Source: Pseudomonas fluorescens HK44
Lineage (GTDB): Bacteria; Pseudomonadota; Gammaproteobacteria; Pseudomonadales; Pseudomonadaceae
Assembly (NCBI RefSeq): GCF_000217955.3
Contig: NZ_AFOY02000004.1
Span: forward strand, 310,001 to 374,000
Direction: 5' to 3'
Length of the DNA stretch: 64,000 nucleotides
Notes under the pieces: generated by a model
The model's input: the letters and a program-made list of their open reading frames with translations, nothing else
Told to the model about the DNA's origin: nothing
Database searches by the model: none
Position numbers and translations under genes: made by a program
Shown here: positions 1-9,536 of the stretch, one piece after another
How the letters are laid out: the number at the start of each line of letters is the position of its first letter
Numbering within the stretch: position 1 is the stretch's first letter

Positions 1-1318
1 CTTGTGCGCGAACTTCGGCGGTGCGGTCTTTCAGGGCTTCTTCTTCGATCAGGCGCAGGATGGCCAGCGACAACGATTCAACGTCACGGATGATGCCGGT
101 GCCGTTGCAACGTGGGCAGACGATGCCGCTGCTTTCGCCCAGCGATGGGCGCAGGCGCTGACGGGACATTTCCAGCAGGCCGAAGCGCGAGATGCGACCG
201 ACTTGCACGCGAGCGCGGTCGGCTTCCAGGCATTCGCGGACTTTCTCTTCCACGGCGCGCTGGTTCTTGGCAGGGGTCATGTCGATGAAGTCGATGACGA
301 TCAGGCCGCCGATGTCGCGCAGACGCAACTGACGGGCGATTTCTTCGGCGGCTTCAAGGTTGGTCTGCAGGGCGGTTTCTTCGATGTCGCTGCCTTTGGT
401 GGCGCGCGCCGAGTTGATGTCGATGGACACCAGGGCTTCGGTCGGATCGATAACGATGGAGCCGCCGGAAGGCAGTTCAACGACGCGCTGGAAAGCGGTC
501 TCGATCTGGCTTTCGATCTGGAAACGGTTGAACAGCGGAACGCTGTCTTCGTACAGCTTGATCTTGCTGGCGTACTGCGGCATCACCTGGCGGATGAAGG
601 TCAGGGCTTCGTCCTGGGCTTCAACGCTGTCGATCAGCACTTCGCCGATGTCCTGGCGCAGGTAGTCGCGGATCGCGCGGATGATCACGTTGCTTTCCTG
701 ATAGATCAGGAATGGCGCGGAACGATCCAGCGAGGCTTCTTTGATGGCGGTCCACAGTTGCAGCAGGTAGTCGAGGTCCCACTGCATTTCTTCGCTGCTG
801 CGGCCCAGGCCTGCAGTGCGCACGATCAGACCCATGTCGGCCGGGGCAACCAAGCCGTTCAGGGCTTCACGCAGTTCGTTGCGTTCTTCACCTTCGATGC
901 GACGGGAGATACCGCCGGCACGCGGGTTGTTCGGCATCAATACCAGGTAACGACCGGCCAGGCTGATGAAGGTGGTCAGGGCGGCGCCCTTGTTGCCACG
1001 TTCTTCTTTTTCGACCTGAACGATGACTTCCTGGCCTTCGCTCAGGACGTCCTTGATGTTGACGCGGCCTTCAGGCGCTTTCTTGAAGTATTCGCGGGAG
1101 ATTTCTTTGAGGGGCAGGAAGCCGTGGCGCTCAGAGCCGAAATCGACAAAGGCAGCCTCAAGGCTTGGTTCGATACGAGTAATCCGGCCTTTATAGATGT
1201 TGGCCTTCTTCTGCTCGCGTGCACCGGACTCGATGTCCAGGTCGTAGAGGCGCTGGCCGTCTACCAGTGCAACACGCAACTCTTCGGGTTGAGTTGCGTT
1301 AATCAGCATTCTTTTCAT
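1..1318 (-). CDS. rne: Ribonuclease E, N-terminal part (runs off the left edge)
   Basis: Endoribonuclease E is the core of the RNA degradosome and also processes rRNA and tRNA precursors. The minus strand reads from ATG at 1318 and begins [20 protein letters not shown]. About 439 residues are visible. The S1 RNA-binding region follows ([20 protein letters not shown], then GFLPLKEIS), then the RNase H-like and 5'-sensor regions. The catalytic DNase I-like region contains FIDM with its metal-binding Asp residues (IDFIDM), and the Zn-link CPRCNGTG is present near residue 400. The C-terminal scaffold arm lies outside the window. The gene is divergent from rluC across a 740-bp gap that contains its leader. 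A RraB-type inhibitor of this enzyme is encoded at 35917-36258. Confidence 0.97.
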   Translation of the reverse strand, partial: MKRMLINATQPEELRVALVDGQRLYDLDIESGAREQKKANIYKGRITRIEPSLEAAFVDFGSERHGFLPLKEISREYFKKAPEGRVNIKDVLSEGQEVIVQVEKEERGNKGAALTTFISLAGRYLVLMPNNPRAGGISRRIEGEERNELREALNGLVAPADMGLIVRTAGLGRSSEEMQWDLDYLLQLWTAIKEASLDRSAPFLIYQESNVIIRAIRDYLRQDIGEVLIDSVEAQDEALTFIRQVMPQYASKIKLYEDSVPLFNRFQIESQIETAFQRVVELPSGGSIVIDPTEALVSIDINSARATKGSDIEETALQTNLEAAEEIARQLRLRDIGGLIVIDFIDMTPAKNQRAVEEKVRECLEADRARVQVGRISRFGLLEMSRQRLRPSLGESSGIVCPRCNGTGIIRDVESLSLAILRLIEEEALKDRTAEVRAQ

Positions 1319-1994
1319 GTAGTACCGTCGGTTTCCGGGCTGCCGGAAACGGCGTTCGGCACACACGACTTCTCACGGTCGGTGTCAGGTGCGTCAGGAG
1401 TGGTTGGCCACTCCAGTGTCTAGCGAGGTTCGACCAATTGGGCCGGAGTCGCGACGTACGCGTCCTGCTTGCTGTGGCTACTTAAGCACTCAGTCAGGAG
1501 GAGGAATCAACCGGCGACTGTGGACGAGATGAAGCGTCTAAATATAAGCCTAGTGCTACACGGTCCGACGGTTGTGCATCTCCACCCTACACGTATCCCT
1601 GATAATTCGGGTGCTGCCGCGCGCAGAATCCGCAGCGGGTTGGCATTTACCGTGTTCTCCAATGGGGAGTTCACGCTCATGGCTACACAAGACTGGGCGA
1701 GAGCTGTTTGGCTAACACTCAGCTTGTAACAGGCGTTGTTTCCGAAGCACTCGCTCAAGGGCTGGTTCGGGACTGACTGCACTTTGTGAACTGGCCGTAA
1801 ATATCGGCGCATCAGACGAGTGGTTACTCTGTTGCTGCGCTCGCTTCAGGCCTCATGTCACCTGCGCTTGTTACAATCACGAACCTTCCAATCGTTGCGA
1901 AAGCCCCGTAGGACGGCCTCGCGTCCTGATGAATTGCGTTGGTCAGGGCCGGCAATTTGCCGTTTGTCCTCTGTCCAGGCCGCTTTTGGCGGCG
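1319..1994 (-). other. Long 5' leader of rne, no gene seen
   Basis: About 675 nt separate the predicted rne transcription start from the rne start codon, and no convincing coding frame occupies them. In E. coli the rne leader (about 360 nt) carries hairpins that RNase E binds to repress its own mRNA. A similar role here is an inference. Short open frames on both strands lack ribosome-binding sites and recognisable protein content. Confidence 0.5.
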
Positions 1995-2000
1995 TTCGCG

Positions 2001-2029
2001 ACTATAGCAGCAATGATTAAGTGCTTCAA
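2001..2029 (-). promoter_or_regulatory. Sigma-70 promoter of rne
   Basis: Read on the minus strand: TTGAAG (2029-2024), a 17-bp spacer, then TATAGT (2006-2001). Both boxes match the consensus closely and the spacing is ideal. The predicted start is near 1994. Confidence 0.6.
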
Positions 2030-2058
2030 TTCCATAAAAAATTGTTATCATTCCCGAC

Positions 2059-3018
2059 ATGACGACTACTGCCCCCTCGACCCCAAGCGTACAACTGCTT
2101 GAGGTCTCGCCGGAATATGCCGGCCAACGTATTGATAACTTCCTTCTCGCTCGGCTCAAAGGCGTGCCCAAGACCTTGATTTACCGCATTTTGCGTAAAG
2201 GCGAAGTGCGGGTGAACAAAGGTCGGATCAAGCCCGAGTACAAGCTGCAGGCGGGCGACATCGTGCGCGTGCCGCCGGTGCGCGTGCCGGAACGCGACGA
2301 GCCGGTGCCATTGGCGCAAGGTTTGTTGCAGCGCCTTGAAGCCTCGATTGTCTTTGAAGACAAGGCGCTGATCGTGATCAACAAGCCTTGCGGCATCGCT
2401 GTTCACGGCGGCAGCGGCTTGAATTACGGCGTGATCGAAGCCTTTCGTCAGTTGCGTCCGGATTGCAAGGAGCTTGAGCTGGTTCACCGTCTCGATCGTG
2501 ACACCTCCGGCCTGCTGATGATCGCCAAAAAACGCAGCATGCTGCGTCACTTGCACACGGCATTGCGCGGTGATGGCGTCGATAAGCGCTATATGGCGCT
2601 GGTCCGCGGTAACTGGGCTGCCTCGATCAAGCAAGTCCGTGCGCCGCTGGGCAAGAGCAATCTGCGCTCCGGCGAGCGCATGGTCGAGGTCGACGAGGAG
2701 GAGGGCAAGGAGTCCGTGACCGTGTTCAAGGTCCTGCGTCGCTTTGGCGACTTTGCCACCCTGGTCGAAGCCAAACCGATCACCGGCCGGACTCACCAGA
2801 TTCGCGTGCATACCTTGCATGTCGGGCATTGCATTGCCGGCGACAGCAAGTACGGCGATGACGACTTCAGCAAAGAGATTCGCGATCTGGGCGGCAAGCG
2901 CCTGTTTCTCCATGCCTACATGCTGACCGTGCCGCTGCCTGATGGCGGTGAGCTCAAGCTTCAGGCGCCGGTGGATGAAATGTGGGCCAAGACCGTGGAG
3001 CGCCTGAGTGCACCCTGA
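2059..3018 (+). CDS. rluC: 23S rRNA pseudouridine synthase RluC
   Basis: This enzyme isomerises uridines 955, 2504 and 2580 of 23S rRNA (E. coli numbering of the family). The protein has 319 residues. An S4 RNA-binding domain lies at about 20-75 (GQRIDNFLL, then GEVRVNKGR). The RluA/RluC catalytic domain follows, with HRLDRDTSG at about 143-151, where Asp146 is the expected catalytic residue. GRTHQIRVH lies later in the domain. The gene overlaps the downstream HAD hydrolase by 11 bp, which fits co-transcription, and is divergent from rne as in other Pseudomonas genomes. The start ATG at 2059 leaves the S4 domain complete. Confidence 0.95.
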   Translation: MTTTAPSTPSVQLLEVSPEYAGQRIDNFLLARLKGVPKTLIYRILRKGEVRVNKGRIKPEYKLQAGDIVRVPPVRVPERDEPVPLAQGLLQRLEASIVFEDKALIVINKPCGIAVHGGSGLNYGVIEAFRQLRPDCKELELVHRLDRDTSGLLMIAKKRSMLRHLHTALRGDGVDKRYMALVRGNWAASIKQVRAPLGKSNLRSGERMVEVDEEEGKESVTVFKVLRRFGDFATLVEAKPITGRTHQIRVHTLHVGHCIAGDSKYGDDDFSKEIRDLGGKRLFLHAYMLTVPLPDGGELKLQAPVDEMWAKTVERLSAP

Positions 3019-3670
3019 TTACAAGTTGCTGATTTTCGATTGGGACGGCACGTTGGCCGACTCCATTGGTCGGATTGTCGAGGCGATGCATGTGGCGTCG
3101 CAGCGATCCGGTTTTCAGTTGCGCGATGATCTTGCCGTCAAAGGCATCATTGGCCTGGGGCTGCCGGAAGCGATTCGCACGCTGTATCCGGAGATTGGCG
3201 ATGATGAGCTGGTGGCGTTCCGTCAGCACTATGCGGATCATTACATTGCGTCGGAGGCCGTGCCTTCGCCGTTGTTTGACGGTGTTGTCGAGTCGCTTGA
3301 GGCGTTTCGTGTCGAGGGTTATCACCTGGCGGTGGCTACTGGCAAAGCGCGTCGCGGGCTGGATCGCGTGTTGAAGTCCCACGGCTGGGAGAATTATTTC
3401 GATATCACTCGCGCCGCCGATGAAACCGCCAGCAAGCCGCATCCGCTGATGCTCGAACAGATTCTGGCTCATTGCGACGTCCGCCCGGAGCAGGCGTTGA
3501 TGGTGGGGGATTCGTCGTTCGATCTGCAGATGGCGCGCAACGCCGGGATGGATTCGGTTGCCGTCAGCTATGGTGCTCAATCGATGGAAGCCTTGCGCGT
3601 GTTCGAGCCGCGCCTGGCCATCGATCATTTTTCGCAATTGCACGCCTGGCTGGGTCAGCGGGCCAATTAG
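3008..3670 (+). CDS. HAD-superfamily hydrolase (phosphoglycolate phosphatase-like)
   Basis: A 220-residue HAD-IA phosphatase. Motif I is [10 protein letters not shown] near residue 10, with the nucleophile and acid/base Asp. Motif II is the Thr in VATGKARRG, motif III the Lys in SKPHP, and motif [18 protein letters not shown]. The alpha-helical cap sits between motifs I and II. The GTG start at 3008 lies inside rluC and gives translational coupling. Similar proteins are annotated as Gph-like, but the substrate cannot be read from the sequence. A role in clearing a damaged or unwanted phosphate metabolite is a guess. Confidence 0.88.
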   Translation: MHPDYKLLIFDWDGTLADSIGRIVEAMHVASQRSGFQLRDDLAVKGIIGLGLPEAIRTLYPEIGDDELVAFRQHYADHYIASEAVPSPLFDGVVESLEAFRVEGYHLAVATGKARRGLDRVLKSHGWENYFDITRAADETASKPHPLMLEQILAHCDVRPEQALMVGDSSFDLQMARNAGMDSVAVSYGAQSMEALRVFEPRLAIDHFSQLHAWLGQRAN

Positions 3671-3691
3671 GTTTTTGTTGGGGTGGATGGA

Positions 3692-4681
3692 ATGACCGAC
3701 GAATGGAAGGCGCCAGCCAAGGCCAGTGCCGAAGAGGGCGAAGACAAGAGCTGGAAGCTGCTTGAGAAAACCCTGCTGGCCGGTGTGCAAGAGCAGCGTC
3801 GTTCGCGGCGTTGGGGGATTTTCTTCAAGTTGCTGACCTTTGTTTATCTGTTCATCGCGTTGATCCTCTTCACGCCGCTGATGGATATTGAAAAAAGCGC
3901 GACTCGCGGGTCGAGCTACACCGCGTTGATCGAAGTGACCGGGATGATTGCCGACAAGGAACCGGCCAGTGCCGACAACATTGTCGGCGGTTTGCGCGCC
4001 GCGTTTGAGGATCCGAAGGTCAAGGGCATCGTGCTGCGGATCAACAGTCCGGGCGGCAGTCCGGTGCAATCGGGCTATGTCTACGATGAAATTGGTCGTC
4101 TGCGCGCCCTGCATCCGGCGATCAAGGTTTATGCAGTGATTTCCGATCTGGGGGCTTCGGGGGCGTACTACATCGCCAGTGCAGCGGACCAGATCTACGC
4201 CGACAAGGCGAGCCTGGTGGGTTCGATTGGCGTGACGGCGGCCGGTTACGGGTTTGTCGGGACTATGGAAAAACTCGGAGTCGAGCGTCGGACCTATACG
4301 TCGGGCGAGCATAAGTCGTTCCTCGATCCGTTCCAGCCGGAAAAACCGGATGAGATCAAGTTCTGGCAGGGTGTTCTGGATACCACTCACCAGCAGTTTA
4401 TCAACAGTGTCAAAAAGGGCCGCGGCGATCGCCTGAAGGACAAAGAGCATCCGGAGCTGTTCTCCGGGCTGGTCTGGTCGGGCGAGCAGGCGCTGCCATT
4501 GGGCTTGATCGATGGCTTGGGCAGTGCCAGTTCGGTGGCGCGTGACGTGATTGGCGAGAAAGAGCTGGTCGACTTCACGATTCAAGAGTCGGCGTTCGAT
4601 CGCTTCTCGAAAAAACTCGGCGCCAGCGTGGCTGAGCAGTTGGCCATGTGGATGGGCTTTCATGGGCCGGCATTGCGCTGA
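3692..4681 (+). CDS. sppA: Signal peptide peptidase SppA, S49 family
   Basis: A membrane-anchored serine peptidase that degrades cleaved signal peptides. The 329-residue protein has a charged cytoplasmic N-terminus, one membrane segment at about 48-64, then a single S49 domain. INSPGGSP is the oxyanion strand, and GASGAYYIAS carries the nucleophile Ser (about residue 156). A catalytic Lys is expected further on. This is the short SohB/36-kDa type rather than the doubled SppA of E. coli. ATG 3692 (MTDEWKA) is preferred over the in-frame ATG at 3683. The gene is probably the third of the rluC-HAD-sppA operon and ends just before a bidirectional terminator. Confidence 0.92.
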   Translation: MTDEWKAPAKASAEEGEDKSWKLLEKTLLAGVQEQRRSRRWGIFFKLLTFVYLFIALILFTPLMDIEKSATRGSSYTALIEVTGMIADKEPASADNIVGGLRAAFEDPKVKGIVLRINSPGGSPVQSGYVYDEIGRLRALHPAIKVYAVISDLGASGAYYIASAADQIYADKASLVGSIGVTAAGYGFVGTMEKLGVERRTYTSGEHKSFLDPFQPEKPDEIKFWQGVLDTTHQQFINSVKKGRGDRLKDKEHPELFSGLVWSGEQALPLGLIDGLGSASSVARDVIGEKELVDFTIQESAFDRFSKKLGASVAEQLAMWMGFHGPALR

Positions 4682-4702
4682 TTATCGTGCAATGTAAAAA
4701 AA

Positions 4703-4729
4703 ACCGGCCTGCGTGGCCGGTATTTTTTT
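4703..4729. terminator. Bidirectional terminator between sppA and maf
   Basis: A perfect 7-bp stem, ACCGGCC (4703-4709) with GGCCGGT (4715-4721), has A8 on its left side and T7 on its right. It can therefore stop transcripts from both convergent genes. Confidence 0.85.
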
Positions 4730-4747
4730 GACCAGAAGATCGCAGTC

Positions 4748-5326
4748 TCAAGGAATCTGCACACCTTCAGCCAGCAGCATATCCACCAGGCGAATCAGCG
4801 GCAGGCCGACCAGGCTGGTGGCGTCCGGGCCTTCGGTGCTTTGAAACAGGCTCACGCCCAATCCTTCGGCCTTGAAGCTGCCAGCGCAGTCGTAGGGCTG
4901 TTCGGCGCGCAGGTAGCGTTCAATGCGCGCCTGATCCAGCGTGCGCATGTGGACGGTGAAGGGGATGCAGTCGAGCTGGCAATGGCCGGTCTGGCTGTTG
5001 AGCACTGCCAGGCCGGTCAGGAAGGTCACGCTGGCGCCGCTGGCGGCCAATAATTGATCGCGAGCCTTCTCGAACGTGTGAGGTTTGCCAATAATCCGTC
5101 CGTCGAGCACGGCGACCTGGTCCGAGCCGATAATCAAATGGGCGGGATAACTGCCGGCCAGCGCCTGGGCTTTTTCGCGGGCCAGGCGTTTGACCAGTTC
5201 GATGGCTGACTCTTGCGGTTGATGGCTTTCGTCGATATCCGGTGAGCTGCAGGTAAATGGCAGTTGCAAGCGGGTCAGTAATTCGCGGCGATAGACCGAG
5301 CTTGAAGCAAGTAATAAAGGCAGCAT
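4748..5326 (-). CDS. maf: Maf-family nucleotide pyrophosphatase (YceF-like)
   Basis: Maf proteins hydrolyse non-canonical or methylated nucleoside triphosphates to monophosphates. The YceF branch acts on m7GTP. The 192-residue protein begins MLPLLLASSSVYRRELL, and the SSSxxRRELL loop is typical of the family. IGSDQVAVLDG and the KPHTFEKA segment carry the conserved Asp and Lys. ATG 5326 is chosen because GGAGAG precedes it by about 5 nt. A TTG further upstream at 5338 has no such site. The gene is divergent from yceD, an arrangement also known in E. coli. Confidence 0.92.
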   Translation of the reverse strand: MLPLLLASSSVYRRELLTRLQLPFTCSSPDIDESHQPQESAIELVKRLAREKAQALAGSYPAHLIIGSDQVAVLDGRIIGKPHTFEKARDQLLAASGASVTFLTGLAVLNSQTGHCQLDCIPFTVHMRTLDQARIERYLRAEQPYDCAGSFKAEGLGVSLFQSTEGPDATSLVGLPLIRLVDMLLAEGVQIP

Positions 5327-5394
5327 ACGGCTCTCCAAAAGTCAGTCGCAAATTCTAGCGGGGCTTCCAAGTGACGGACAGGACTGAATTTCCT

Positions 5395-5422
5395 TTGACA
5401 TGGCTGGGGGCATCCCTATAAT
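5395..5422 (+). promoter_or_regulatory. Strong sigma-70 promoter of the yceD-rpmF-plsX operon
   Basis: TTGACA (5395-5400), a 16-bp spacer and TATAAT (5417-5422) form a perfect consensus. The yceD start codon is only 9 nt beyond the -10 box, so the transcript would be leaderless or nearly so. Confidence 0.8.
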
Positions 5423-5431
5423 GCTGCGCCT

Positions 5432-5959
5432 ATGTTGAATGACCCGATTCCACCTCACGTTGACCCGCGCAAATTGGCTGATCGTGGCACCACCCTTCAA
5501 GGTGAAATGCTGCTGGCCGATTTGGAGAGACTCTGCGACCCGCTTTCCGACACTGTCGGTACGGTGCAGGCTAAATTCGTTTTTGAGCGAGATGAACGTA
5601 AATCTGTGGTCATCCACAGCTTTATCGACACTGAGGTCAAAATGGTTTGCCAGCGTTGTCTTGAGCTGGTCACCCTGCCGATTCACAGCGAATGCAGTTA
5701 TGCTGTGGTGAAGGAGGGTGCGAATACCCAGTCGTTGCCGAAAGGTTATGACGTGCTGGAACTGGGCGAAGATCCTTTGGATCTGCAGTCACTGATCGAG
5801 GAGGAGCTTCTGCTCGCCTTGCCCATTGTGCCTGCTCATCATCCGGAAGAATGCCAGCAGCCGGCGGGTCTCGATGAGCCCGAACCGAGCGAGGACGAGG
5901 TAACGCGGTCCAACCCGTTCAGTGTATTGGCGCAGTTAAAGCGTGACCCAAACGTTTAG
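5432..5959 (+). CDS. yceD: YceD, DUF177 protein (rRNA-linked)
   Basis: A 175-residue DUF177 protein. Family members are linked genetically to 23S rRNA accumulation and are always next to rpmF. The visible family traits are the MVCQRCLELV pair of cysteines near residue 72 and an acidic C-terminal half (EEELLLALPIVPAHHPEEC). ATG 5432 has no obvious Shine-Dalgarno sequence and lies directly after the -10 box, so translation may begin on a nearly leaderless mRNA. rpmF starts 13 bp downstream. Confidence 0.9.
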   Translation: MLNDPIPPHVDPRKLADRGTTLQGEMLLADLERLCDPLSDTVGTVQAKFVFERDERKSVVIHSFIDTEVKMVCQRCLELVTLPIHSECSYAVVKEGANTQSLPKGYDVLELGEDPLDLQSLIEEELLLALPIVPAHHPEECQQPAGLDEPEPSEDEVTRSNPFSVLAQLKRDPNV

Positions 5960-5972
5960 GAGTTAATCAATT

Positions 5973-6155
5973 ATGGCTGTTCAGCAGAACAAAAAATCCC
6001 GCTCCGCCCGTGACATGCGTCGTTCGCACGATGCTCTCGAGGCAAGCACCCTGTCCGTAGAAAAGACCACTGGTGAAGTTCACCTGCGTCACCACGTATC
6101 GCCAGAAGGCGTATACCGTGGCCGTAAAGTGATCGACAAGGGCGCTGACGAGTAA
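5973..6155 (+). CDS. rpmF: 50S ribosomal protein L32
   Basis: A 60-residue basic protein beginning [20 protein letters not shown], the standard L32 N-terminus. The C-terminus is short. The AGGAG in the yceD-rpmF gap is well placed as a ribosome-binding site. The gene lies between yceD and plsX, as in most gammaproteobacteria, which ties ribosome supply to phospholipid synthesis. Confidence 0.98.
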
Positions 6156-6158
6156 TCC

Positions 6159-7169
6159 TTGTCCGCTCAAGTCATCGCGATTGACGCAATGGGCGGGGAC
6201 TTCGGTCCCCGCAGCATTGTTCAGGCCAGCCTTGCTTGTCTGTCTGCTACGCCCTCGCTGCACCTGACCCTCGTCGGTCAACCCTCCCTTTTAGAAGAAT
6301 TGATCGCCAGCCAGTCGGCTGTGGATCGCGCGCGCCTGACGATTGTGCCGGCCAGCGACGTGATTGGCATGGACGAAAAGCCTTCCCAGGCCCTGCGTGG
6401 CAAACCGGACTCCTCGATGCGGGTTGCGCTTGAGTTGTTGCGCGATGGCAAGGTTCAGGCCTGCGTCAGTGCTGGCAACACCGGTGCGCTGATGGCGTTG
6501 TCGCGTTATGTGCTCAAGACCTTGCCGGGTATCGATCGACCGGCGATGGTGGCGGCGATCCCGACGCAACGTGGTTATTGCCAGTTGCTCGATCTGGGGG
6601 CGAATGTCGATTGCAGTGCCGAGCACCTGTTCCAGTTCGCGGTGATGGGCTCTGTGGCGGCTGAAACCTTGGGCATTGCTCGCCCGAAGGTCGCATTGCT
6701 GAACATCGGCACCGAAGACATCAAGGGTAATCAACAGGTCAAGCTGGCGGCCACGCTGCTGCAAAACGCTCGCGGGCTCAATTACATTGGCTTCGTCGAG
6801 GGGGATGGCGTGTACCGCGGCGAGGCTGACGTGGTGGTTTGCGACGGTTTTGTCGGCAATATCCTGCTCAAATCCAGCGAAGGGTTGGCGACCATGATCG
6901 CCGGGCGGATCGAGGCGTTGTTCAAGCAAAACCTGGCCTCGAGAATGGTCGGGGCTCTGGCGTTGCCGCTGATGAAGCGCTTGCAGGCTGATCTGGCGCC
7001 TGCGCGACATAATGGCGCAAGCTTCCTCGGTTTGCAGGGGATCGTTGTTAAAAGTCACGGTTCGGCGGGTGTGCAGGGCTTTCAGAGTGCCATTCAGCGC
7101 GCTTTGATCGAGATTCAGGAGAACCTGCCGCAGCGCCTTCACGGTCGTCTCGAAGATTTGTTGCTTTAG
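6159..7169 (+). CDS. plsX: Phosphate acyltransferase PlsX
   Basis: Converts acyl-ACP to acyl-phosphate, the donor for PlsY in phosphatidic acid synthesis. It is a peripheral membrane protein. The 336 residues begin with [11 protein letters not shown], the family hallmark, and [19 protein letters not shown] and [11 protein letters not shown] are further conserved blocks. The only start that keeps the N-terminus is TTG at 6159, just 3 nt after the rpmF stop, so translation is probably coupled and deliberately weak. Confidence 0.96.
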   Translation: MSAQVIAIDAMGGDFGPRSIVQASLACLSATPSLHLTLVGQPSLLEELIASQSAVDRARLTIVPASDVIGMDEKPSQALRGKPDSSMRVALELLRDGKVQACVSAGNTGALMALSRYVLKTLPGIDRPAMVAAIPTQRGYCQLLDLGANVDCSAEHLFQFAVMGSVAAETLGIARPKVALLNIGTEDIKGNQQVKLAATLLQNARGLNYIGFVEGDGVYRGEADVVVCDGFVGNILLKSSEGLATMIAGRIEALFKQNLASRMVGALALPLMKRLQADLAPARHNGASFLGLQGIVVKSHGSAGVQGFQSAIQRALIEIQENLPQRLHGRLEDLLL

Positions 7170-7295
7170 GCATTTTCGCTCGACAATGCTTAAATGTGAC
7201 CGCTCAGTTCAATTAGCCATCCAACTGTCAGTTTCTTGCGTCCAGCAGTACAGGACGTCAATTCTCCGACGACAAGATCATTAGGGGCTTGTTAC

Positions 7296-8234
7296 ATGTC
7301 TGCTTCCCTCGCATTCGTCTTTCCAGGACAGGGTTCGCAGTCCCTCGGCATGCTGGCCGAGTTGGGCGCGCAACATCCGTTGATCCTCGACACTTTCAAA
7401 GAAGCTTCCGATGCTCTGGGTTACGACCTGTGGGCACTGACCCAGCAAGGGCCGGAAGAGCAGCTCAATCAAACCGACAAAACCCAACCGGCGATTCTCA
7501 CCGCTTCGATTGCCCTGTGGCGTCTGTGGCTGGCTGAGGGTGGCGCGCGTCCGGCTTACGTCGCCGGTCATAGCCTGGGTGAATACAGCGCGCTGGTCGC
7601 GGCCGGCAGCCTGAGTCTGGGTGACGCGGTGAAGCTGGTAGAGCGTCGCGGTCAGCTGATGCAGGAAGCGGTGCCGGCCGGGCAGGGCGGTATGGCCGCC
7701 ATTCTCGGCCTGGACGACGCTGATGTGCTGGCTGCCTGTGCCGAAGCGGCGCAAGGCGAAGTCGTCAGCGCGGTCAACTTCAACTCGCCGGGCCAAGTGG
7801 TGATTGCCGGTGCCAAGGCGGCTGTCGAGCGCGCCATCGAAGGCTGCAAGGTGCGTGGTGCCAAGCGCGCCATGCCATTGCCGGTCAGCGTGCCGTCGCA
7901 CTGCGAACTGATGCGCCCGGCTGCCGAGCGCTTTGCCGAGTCGATCGCTGCGATCAACTGGCAGGCTCCGCAAATCCCGTTGGTGCAGAATGTCAGCGCT
8001 GATGTGGCGCCGGACCTGGAAACCCTCACGCGTGATCTGCTTGAGCAGCTCTACAAGCCGGTTCGCTGGGTTGAGTCGGTCCAGGCGCTGGCCGCCAAAG
8101 GTGCTACTCAACTGGTTGAGTGCGGTCCGGGCAAAGTCCTGGCCGGCCTGAACAAGCGCTGCGCCGAAGGCGTGTCGACCTCTAACCTGAACACCCCGGA
8201 TGCTTTCGCTGCTGCTCGTGCAGCGTTGGCCTGA
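7296..8234 (+). CDS. fabD: Malonyl-CoA:ACP transacylase
   Basis: Loads malonyl groups onto ACP for fatty-acid elongation. The 312 residues begin MSASLAFVFPGQGSQ. The active-site GHSLGEYSALVAAG carries the nucleophile Ser, and the catalytic His is in PVSVPSHCELM. ATG 7296 is chosen. An upstream in-frame start at 7236 would add 20 residues that family members lack. The gene is first of the fabD-fabG-acpP-fabF run. Confidence 0.97.
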   Translation: MSASLAFVFPGQGSQSLGMLAELGAQHPLILDTFKEASDALGYDLWALTQQGPEEQLNQTDKTQPAILTASIALWRLWLAEGGARPAYVAGHSLGEYSALVAAGSLSLGDAVKLVERRGQLMQEAVPAGQGGMAAILGLDDADVLAACAEAAQGEVVSAVNFNSPGQVVIAGAKAAVERAIEGCKVRGAKRAMPLPVSVPSHCELMRPAAERFAESIAAINWQAPQIPLVQNVSADVAPDLETLTRDLLEQLYKPVRWVESVQALAAKGATQLVECGPGKVLAGLNKRCAEGVSTSNLNTPDAFAAARAALA

Positions 8235-8251
8235 ACTTAGGAGAAGCCTGC

Positions 8252-8992
8252 ATGAGTCTGCAAGGTAAAGTTGCACTGGTTACCGGCGCCAGCCGTGGTA
8301 TTGGCCAGGCTATCGCACTGGAACTGGGTCGTCAGGGCGCTATCGTGGTGGGTACCGCGACTTCCGCTTCGGGCGCTGAGCGCATTGCGGCAACCCTGAA
8401 AGAAAACGGCATTCAAGGCACCGGTCTTGAGCTCAATGTCACCAGCGACGAGTCCGTAGCGGCTGTGCTGGCGAGCATTCAGGAGCAGTTCGGTGCGCCG
8501 GCGATTCTGGTGAATAATGCCGGCATCACCCGCGATAACCTGATGATGCGCATGAAAGATGACGAGTGGCATGATGTCGTCGATACCAATCTGAACAGCC
8601 TGTTTCGTTTGTCCAAGGGTGTTTTGCGTGGCATGACCAAGGCGCGTTGGGGTCGAATTATCAGTATTGGTTCGGTTGTGGGTGCCATGGGCAACGCAGG
8701 CCAAGTAAACTATGCAGCCGCCAAGGCAGGTCTGGAAGGTTTCAGCCGCGCTCTGGCGCGTGAAGTGGGTTCGCGCTCGATTACGGTCAACTCGGTGGCC
8801 CCTGGGTTTATCGATACCGATATGACCCGCGAACTGCCAGAGGCGCAGCGTGAAGCCTTGCAGGCGCAAATTCCGCTGGGCCGTCTGGGGCAAGCTCAAG
8901 AGATCGCGTCCGTGGTCGCTTTTCTTGCGTCGGACGGTGCGGCTTACGTTACTGGGGCTACAATCCCGGTGAACGGCGGGATGTACATGTAA
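8252..8992 (+). CDS. fabG: 3-oxoacyl-ACP reductase
   Basis: An NADPH-dependent SDR that reduces 3-oxoacyl-ACP. The 246 residues carry TGASRGIG (cofactor loop), NNAGITRDNL, the catalytic Ser in SIGSVVG, YAAAKAGLEG (the Tyr-x3-Lys pair) and the C-terminal GATIPVNGGMYM of FabG. AGGAGAAG precedes the ATG. The spacing to fabD is 17 bp, consistent with one operon. Confidence 0.97.
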   Translation: MSLQGKVALVTGASRGIGQAIALELGRQGAIVVGTATSASGAERIAATLKENGIQGTGLELNVTSDESVAAVLASIQEQFGAPAILVNNAGITRDNLMMRMKDDEWHDVVDTNLNSLFRLSKGVLRGMTKARWGRIISIGSVVGAMGNAGQVNYAAAKAGLEGFSRALAREVGSRSITVNSVAPGFIDTDMTRELPEAQREALQAQIPLGRLGQAQEIASVVAFLASDGAAYVTGATIPVNGGMYM

Positions 8993-9189
8993 TTCAAATG
9001 TGACGGATTGCTTCAAAAAAATGTCATACGAGCTGTCTAAAATCCGTTATAAAGCTGCAATCTATTTATAGGCAGAGGGTCGTCAGGGTTTGAGGAGTGA
9101 AGCTTTCAGTTGAAAAACTGAAAAGCCTTTCTATACACTTACCCACTGGCCAGCTGCCTGAATTTGTCCATTAGGAGTGAAAACAAGGT

Positions 9190-9426
9190 ATGAGCACCAT
9201 CGAAGAGCGCGTCAAGAAAATCGTTGCTGAGCAACTGGGCGTTAAAGAAGAAGAAGTTGTGAACACTGCTTCCTTCGTTGAAGACCTGGGTGCCGACTCC
9301 CTTGACACCGTTGAGCTGGTGATGGCTCTGGAAGAGGAATTCGAGACCGAAATTCCTGACGAAGAAGCTGAGAAGATCACTACTGTACAAGCTGCCATCG
9401 ACTACGTTACTAGCCATCAGGCGTAA
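9190..9426 (+). CDS. acpP: Acyl carrier protein
   Basis: The 78-residue acidic carrier of fatty-acid intermediates. [18 protein letters not shown] contains Ser37, the site of 4'-phosphopantetheine attachment. A 197-bp AT-richer leader separates it from fabG, which suggests that a separate promoter supports its very high expression. TAGGAG precedes the ATG. The gene is followed by a strong hairpin that may trim read-through into fabF. Confidence 0.98.
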   Translation: MSTIEERVKKIVAEQLGVKEEEVVNTASFVEDLGADSLDTVELVMALEEEFETEIPDEEAEKITTVQAAIDYVTSHQA

Positions 9427-9455
9427 TAGTTTGTAGCCGTTGTTAGCTGTCATGG

Positions 9456-9490
9456 AAAAACCGCACTGCCATCACGGCGTGCGGTTTTTT
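9456..9490 (+). terminator. Terminator or attenuator after acpP
   Basis: The stem AAAACCGCAC..GTGCGGTTTT is extended inside by GCC/GGC and followed by T6. It lies between acpP and fabF and would allow far more acpP than fabF mRNA. Confidence 0.8.
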
Positions 9491-9536
9491 CCTTTAGGCC
9501 TGATGCAACGTCGTCATTTGAAAAAAGGAGAGTGCT

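Noticed and set aside
2..1423. 473-codon open frame on the plus strand
   Set aside because: It is antisense to rne. The minus strand has clear RNase E motifs, while the plus frame has a Phe/Gln/Ala-rich product of shadow type.
2954..4663. 569-codon open frame on the minus strand
   Set aside because: Shadow of rluC, the HAD gene and sppA, which have strong family motifs.
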